DNA from: Bacillota bacterium | GTDB taxonomy: Bacteria; Bacillota; Bacilli; Paenibacillales; NBRC-103111 | Assembly (NCBI GenBank): GCA_023386955.1 | Contig: JAEWIS010000026.1 | Span: 124,001 to 188,000, forward strand | Length of the DNA: 64,000 nucleotides | Reading direction: 5' to 3' | In this document: positions 61,901 to 64,000 of the stretch, one piece after another | How positions within the stretch are numbered: position 1 is the first letter of the stretch | How the letters are laid out: each line of letters opens with the position of its first letter | Position numbers and translations under genes: made by a program | The notes under the pieces: model-generated | Database searches by the model: none | Told to the model about the DNA's origin: nothing | What the model saw: only the letters and a program-made list of their open reading frames with translations

Positions 61901-63196
61901 CGCTATAAGGATGAGGAGCTGCAGGCGGTCTATCCCACTCTGCCCCAGCTAGCCATCCGCAGACGGCTACGCATGGAAACACTGGCTGAGGAAATGCGTG
62001 TGCTGTATGTGGCCCTGACCCGGGCCAAGGAAAAGCTGGTGCTGGTGGGCACGGTGCCTTCTGCGTCCAAGCGACTTGAAGCCGTAGGCGGCTTGATGGT
62101 TGGCGGGGAGGATGTTGGAATACCGGGGGCGAATGGGGAGATTGATGCATCAGCCGGTGTCATCCCTCCATTGCCGGATTATGTGCTGGCGTCCGCACGC
62201 TCCTATCTCGATTGGGTGCTGCCCGCTGTTGTGACTGGGGGAGCGGTTATCGCTCCCTGGAGGATTTCAGCGGTTCATGCGGAGACCTTGAGCGGTACTC
62301 ATGCGGCTGTGGACGAAACTGCAGGCGGGTTTGCCGACAAGCTGATGGAGGCTGTGCGGACGCTGGAGCCGATGCCGGTGCCAGTGCCGGATGGGGCCTT
62401 GCGTGAGGAACTTGGACGCCGGCTGGAATGGAAATACCCTAACCCGGCTGCCGGATCGATACTCACCAAAACCTCTGTGACCGAACTGAAGCGGCTGGAG
62501 GCGAAGAGAATTCTTAGTATCACGGATGCGGAGGAGGGGGCCGCCGGCTTAGGTCTGTGGCTTCCGCTGCAAGAGGGCGGGGGATGGGCGCCTGCTGGTG
62601 GAAATGGTGTGGAAACCGGCAGCGGGGAGTCACTTCTGTACCGGACCCCGCGCTTCCGCAAATCCCGCAAGCTGTCTGCAGCAGAGACGGGTGTCTTGTA
62701 TCATACGGCCATGCAGCATATGCCGTTGGACGGCTCAGGGCCGCCTCCGGACATCGAGGGGGAGCTTAACCGTTTGGCGGAGGCGGGTTTTATCACCCCC
62801 TCCGACCGGGAGGTGCTGGACGGAGGCGTTATCGCTGCCTTCTTCGCTACGGATGTTGGCCGCAGGCTGTCCTTGTCCAAGGAGGTCCGGCGGGAGCTGG
62901 CTTTTACCCTGGGGATGGCAGCGGGGGAGCTCTACCCGGATTGTGCGCCGGAGGCGGCAGGGGAGCTGGTGCTGCTCCAAGGGATTATTGACTGTTTATT
63001 CGAGGATGGCGACGGCCGCCTGGTGCTTCTGGATTACAAGACGGACCGCACCAAAGGCCGGACCGACAAGGAGCTGGCGGAGCGCTACCGGGTACAGCTG
63101 AAGCTGTACGAACGGGCGGTGACGGATATATGGGGCCGGAAGCCAGATGAGCTGGCAGTGTATTTTTTCGACGAGTCCCGGCTGATCCGGCTGTAG
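58976..63196 (+). CDS. addA: AddA subunit of the AddAB helicase-nuclease
   Basis: A 1406-residue UvrD-type helicase/nuclease. The Walker A motif is AAAAGSGKTAVLVERI (about residues 51-66), motif II is MLDEYQDTNLVQ (about 450-461), and motif III is VGDVKQSIYRFRLAEP. RIMSIHKSKGLEFPVVFVGG and VLYVALTRAKEKL are later helicase motifs. The RecB-type nuclease motif is LLDYKTDRTKGR (about 1351). It is longer than the about 1230-residue B. subtilis protein, with Glu/Gly/Ala-rich inserts near residues 600-645. The ATG at 58976 has AAAGGAGGGGG; the frame is open upstream inside addB. Confidence 0.97.
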   Translation: MTDSANKGLAAGGSLPEALTGLPEKPPGSKWTDSQWRAVVRRGRNLLVAAAAGSGKTAVLVERIIRRVSDEEDPVDVDRLLVATFTKAAAAEMRQRIGEALEKALYGMPDSAHLKRQLSLLNRASITTLHSFCMEVIRRYFHTINLDPGFRVADDTEAALIRQEELESLLEERYGEAPEGHPFWTLADWYGGDRSDAALLALVERLYEASRSHPFPDRWLADMCGMFRAESGAMTGDRDSVKTGGKSDEEGLERLEGHPWFVSLLKDVALELDGAAALLGEALELCGQPGGPGPYASNLEEELRMVSAAAAAGQEGWTALYEVFGAVAFGRLKPVKGDTVDKELQERVKELRSAAKDKLQRLREELFVRTPQEYMAELVRLAPVVEELCKLTTEFAERYSAAKREKGLLDFADLEHMCLSILGKPADGDGAELIPTAAALAYREQFVEVMLDEYQDTNLVQETIVGLISRPLPGNRFMVGDVKQSIYRFRLAEPGLFLAKYKEYRPGETEASAPGERIDLARNFRSRRQVVDGVNVLFRRMMRAAVAEMDYDRDAELVYGAGFAEHEETSAGLLAGAARPDYAAELVLVDKSGPAAEGAAGGNMEADSFSDGEEDFSGGAAGGEGTDGGAARNPWETEREELETAQLEARYIGSRIRALTGMDGGATFSVAERDGSRRPARFRDVVILLRATRGWAPVFMEELALMGIPAYADIDTGYFSATEVETMLSLLKVIDNPRQDIPLAAVLRSPMVGLSADELAQVRLAERQGDYYGAMEAWFKQVEEEEHRSQAADERSAPSPILLPYGVSAGGTAYRETAASATERRNMEGLLGKLEQFRKRLSVWRRDAVQGELSALIADIYRETGYFDYVGGLPGGTQRQANLRALYDRARQYEKTSFRGLFRFLRFVERMRESGGDLGTARTLGEQEDIVRIMSIHKSKGLEFPVVFVGGTAKGFNMMDLNGAFLIHKELGFGPRYKDEELQAVYPTLPQLAIRRRLRMETLAEEMRVLYVALTRAKEKLVLVGTVPSASKRLEAVGGLMVGGEDVGIPGANGEIDASAGVIPPLPDYVLASARSYLDWVLPAVVTGGAVIAPWRISAVHAETLSGTHAAVDETAGGFADKLMEAVRTLEPMPVPVPDGALREELGRRLEWKYPNPAAGSILTKTSVTELKRLEAKRILSITDAEEGAAGLGLWLPLQEGGGWAPAGGNGVETGSGESLLYRTPRFRKSRKLSAAETGVLYHTAMQHMPLDGSGPPPDIEGELNRLAEAGFITPSDREVLDGGVIAAFFATDVGRRLSLSKEVRRELAFTLGMAAGELYPDCAPEAAGELVLLQGIIDCLFEDGDGRLVLLDYKTDRTKGRTDKELAERYRVQLKLYERAVTDIWGRKPDELAVYFFDESRLIRL

Positions 63197-63230
63197 AAGG
63201 CGGTTCCGCTCGATTGCCCCTGCTGCGCTT

Positions 63231-63417
63231 CTAACGGCGGCAGGAGCCGCTATTTCGGGTAAAATGCCCCTGCTGAAATTCTAACGGAAGCAGCGGTCGT
63301 TATTTTGCCCCAATGATGCGGCAGCTGGGCAAAATGGGCCGAATAGTGGCGCTGGCCGCCGTTAGATTTTGGAAGGGGCTGTTTTTGGCGGAATAACGGC
63401 TGTGGCTTCCGTTAGCC
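63231..63417. repeat. Four-unit array, two forward and two reverse (addA-sbcD gap)
   Basis: Forward units CTAACGGCGGCAGGAGCCGC (then TATTTC) at 63231-63259 and CTAACGGAAGCAGCGGTCGT (then TATTTTGCCCC) at 63281-63311. Reverse units lie at about 63336-63370 and 63387-63417. The array fills most of the 363-bp gap; the remainder holds no gene. Confidence 0.85.
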
Positions 63418-63559
63418 TGGCTCCACCACCGGGACGGCCGATACTGCTTTGGGTTGATCGTGGCGGGGTGGGAGAAACAGCCCGCGCTTCCGCCGACGAT
63501 AGGCAATTTTAAGGTGAGGCTGGCTTATCCGCAAGGCCAAACGTAGGGAGGAAATGATT

Positions 63560-64000
63560 GTGCGAATATTGCATACGGCGGACTGGCATTTGGGCCGGAC
63601 GCTGGAGGGCCGGAGCCGCCAGGCGGAGCAGGAGGCTTTTGTGGATGAGCTGGTGGCCATTGTCCGTCAGGAAGCCGTAGATCTGGTGCTGATTGCGGGA
63701 GATGTGTATGACAGTGTCAATCCGCCGTCCGCAGCGGAAAAACTGTTTTACGATGCCTTGTCCAGGCTGGCTGAGGGCGGGCGACGCCATGTGGCGGTAA
63801 TCGCCGGTAACCATGACAGTCCTGAGCGCCTGGCGGCGGCAGAACCGCTGGCTTCCCGCCAGGGTATTGTCCTCCGGGGGCTTCCGGCGAATGCCTCACT
63901 CCGGCTGGGTATCCCCTCCACAGGGGAGGAGGCGGTGCTGTATGCCCTCCCCTACCCATCGGAATCGCGGTTAGGGGAGCTGTTGAGCCAGGAGGCGGAG
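63560..64000 (+). CDS. sbcD: Exonuclease subunit SbcD (MRE11-like), 3'-truncated by window edge
   Basis: The N-terminal 147 codons of the SbcD nuclease, which with SbcC cleaves hairpins and protein-blocked DNA ends. Phosphoesterase motifs I to III are seen: HTADWHLGRTL (residues 5-15), IAGDVYDS (about 50-57) and IAGNHDSPERL (about 85-95). The start is GTG at 63560, 8 bases after GGGAGG, giving the usual MRILHTxDWHLG start; an ATG at 63554 is too close to the ribosome site. The frame is open to the last base. It follows addB-addA, as in B. subtilis. Confidence 0.95.
   Translation, partial: MRILHTADWHLGRTLEGRSRQAEQEAFVDELVAIVRQEAVDLVLIAGDVYDSVNPPSAAEKLFYDALSRLAEGGRRHVAVIAGNHDSPERLAAAEPLASRQGIVLRGLPANASLRLGIPSTGEEAVLYALPYPSESRLGELLSQEAE

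Overview
The window reads as chromosomal DNA of a spore-forming, naturally competence-equipped Firmicute of the Paenibacillus type. The evidence is moderately high GC, strong Shine-Dalgarno sites, spore genes (spoVAE, gpr, spoIIP), the complete late-competence set (comER, comEA, comEB, comEC), the hrcA-grpE-dnaK-dnaJ cluster behind a perfect CIRCE, a LeuRS T-box, and intergenic repeat families of the kind common in Paenibacillaceae. Nearly all genes are core housekeeping genes in an order close to Bacillus subtilis. No phage, CRISPR array, defence island, rRNA or tRNA gene was seen.

Layout. 1-5400: the end of spoVAE, a 66-residue orphan, and a moxR / DUF58 / transmembrane transglutaminase operon. 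5400-7310: a non-coding stretch and a degenerate IS1595-like element. 7312-13422: the yqeG-yqeH-aroE-yhbY-nadD-yqeK-rsfS-cvfB-yqeM operon (ribosome assembly, shikimate, NAD). 13532-15582: a divergent SDR dehydrogenase / WYL regulator pair. 15598-18485: leuS under a T-box. 19467-24408: comER diverging from comEA-comEB-comEC. 24500-26571: a MITE, then an autoregulated-looking ECF sigma / anti-sigma pair. 26800-29464: holA, rpsT and gpr, with a second MITE at the end of gpr. 30101-36172: a HAD hydrolase, spoIIP, a YqxA-position protein, lepA and hemW. 36180-42245: a short ArgA with an ARG box, then hrcA-grpE-dnaK-dnaJ. 42379-49074: uppP, small stress-like proteins, a coiled-coil orphan, prmA, an M50 protease, rsmE and mtaB. 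49104-53414: Nudix, deoC, a Na/Pi-type transporter, rlmI and ferritin. 54291-64000: a ChbG/YdjC deacetylase, addB-addA and the start of sbcD (recombinational repair).

The most unusual content lies between genes. (i) Two inverted copies of a 164-166 bp MITE occur; one supplies the gpr stop codon. (ii) Three intergenic loci each carry four ~28-bp units arranged two forward then two reverse, and a fourth locus carries a related design built from a different 22-bp unit (3+2). (iii) A 35-bp dispersed repeat is present three times, two copies flanking the IS remnant in opposite orientation. (iv) comEA and comEB each have their own promoter followed at the same distance by a similar short leader motif; comEA then has an intrinsic terminator before its start codon, and another sits just before comEC, suggesting attenuation of competence-gene transcription. 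(v) The deacetylase gene has a similar promoter-terminator-start arrangement, and dnaJ has a long structured leader.

All assignments come from reading the sequence and recalling family motifs. No database search or folding program was run. Promoter, terminator and leader calls are pattern matches.
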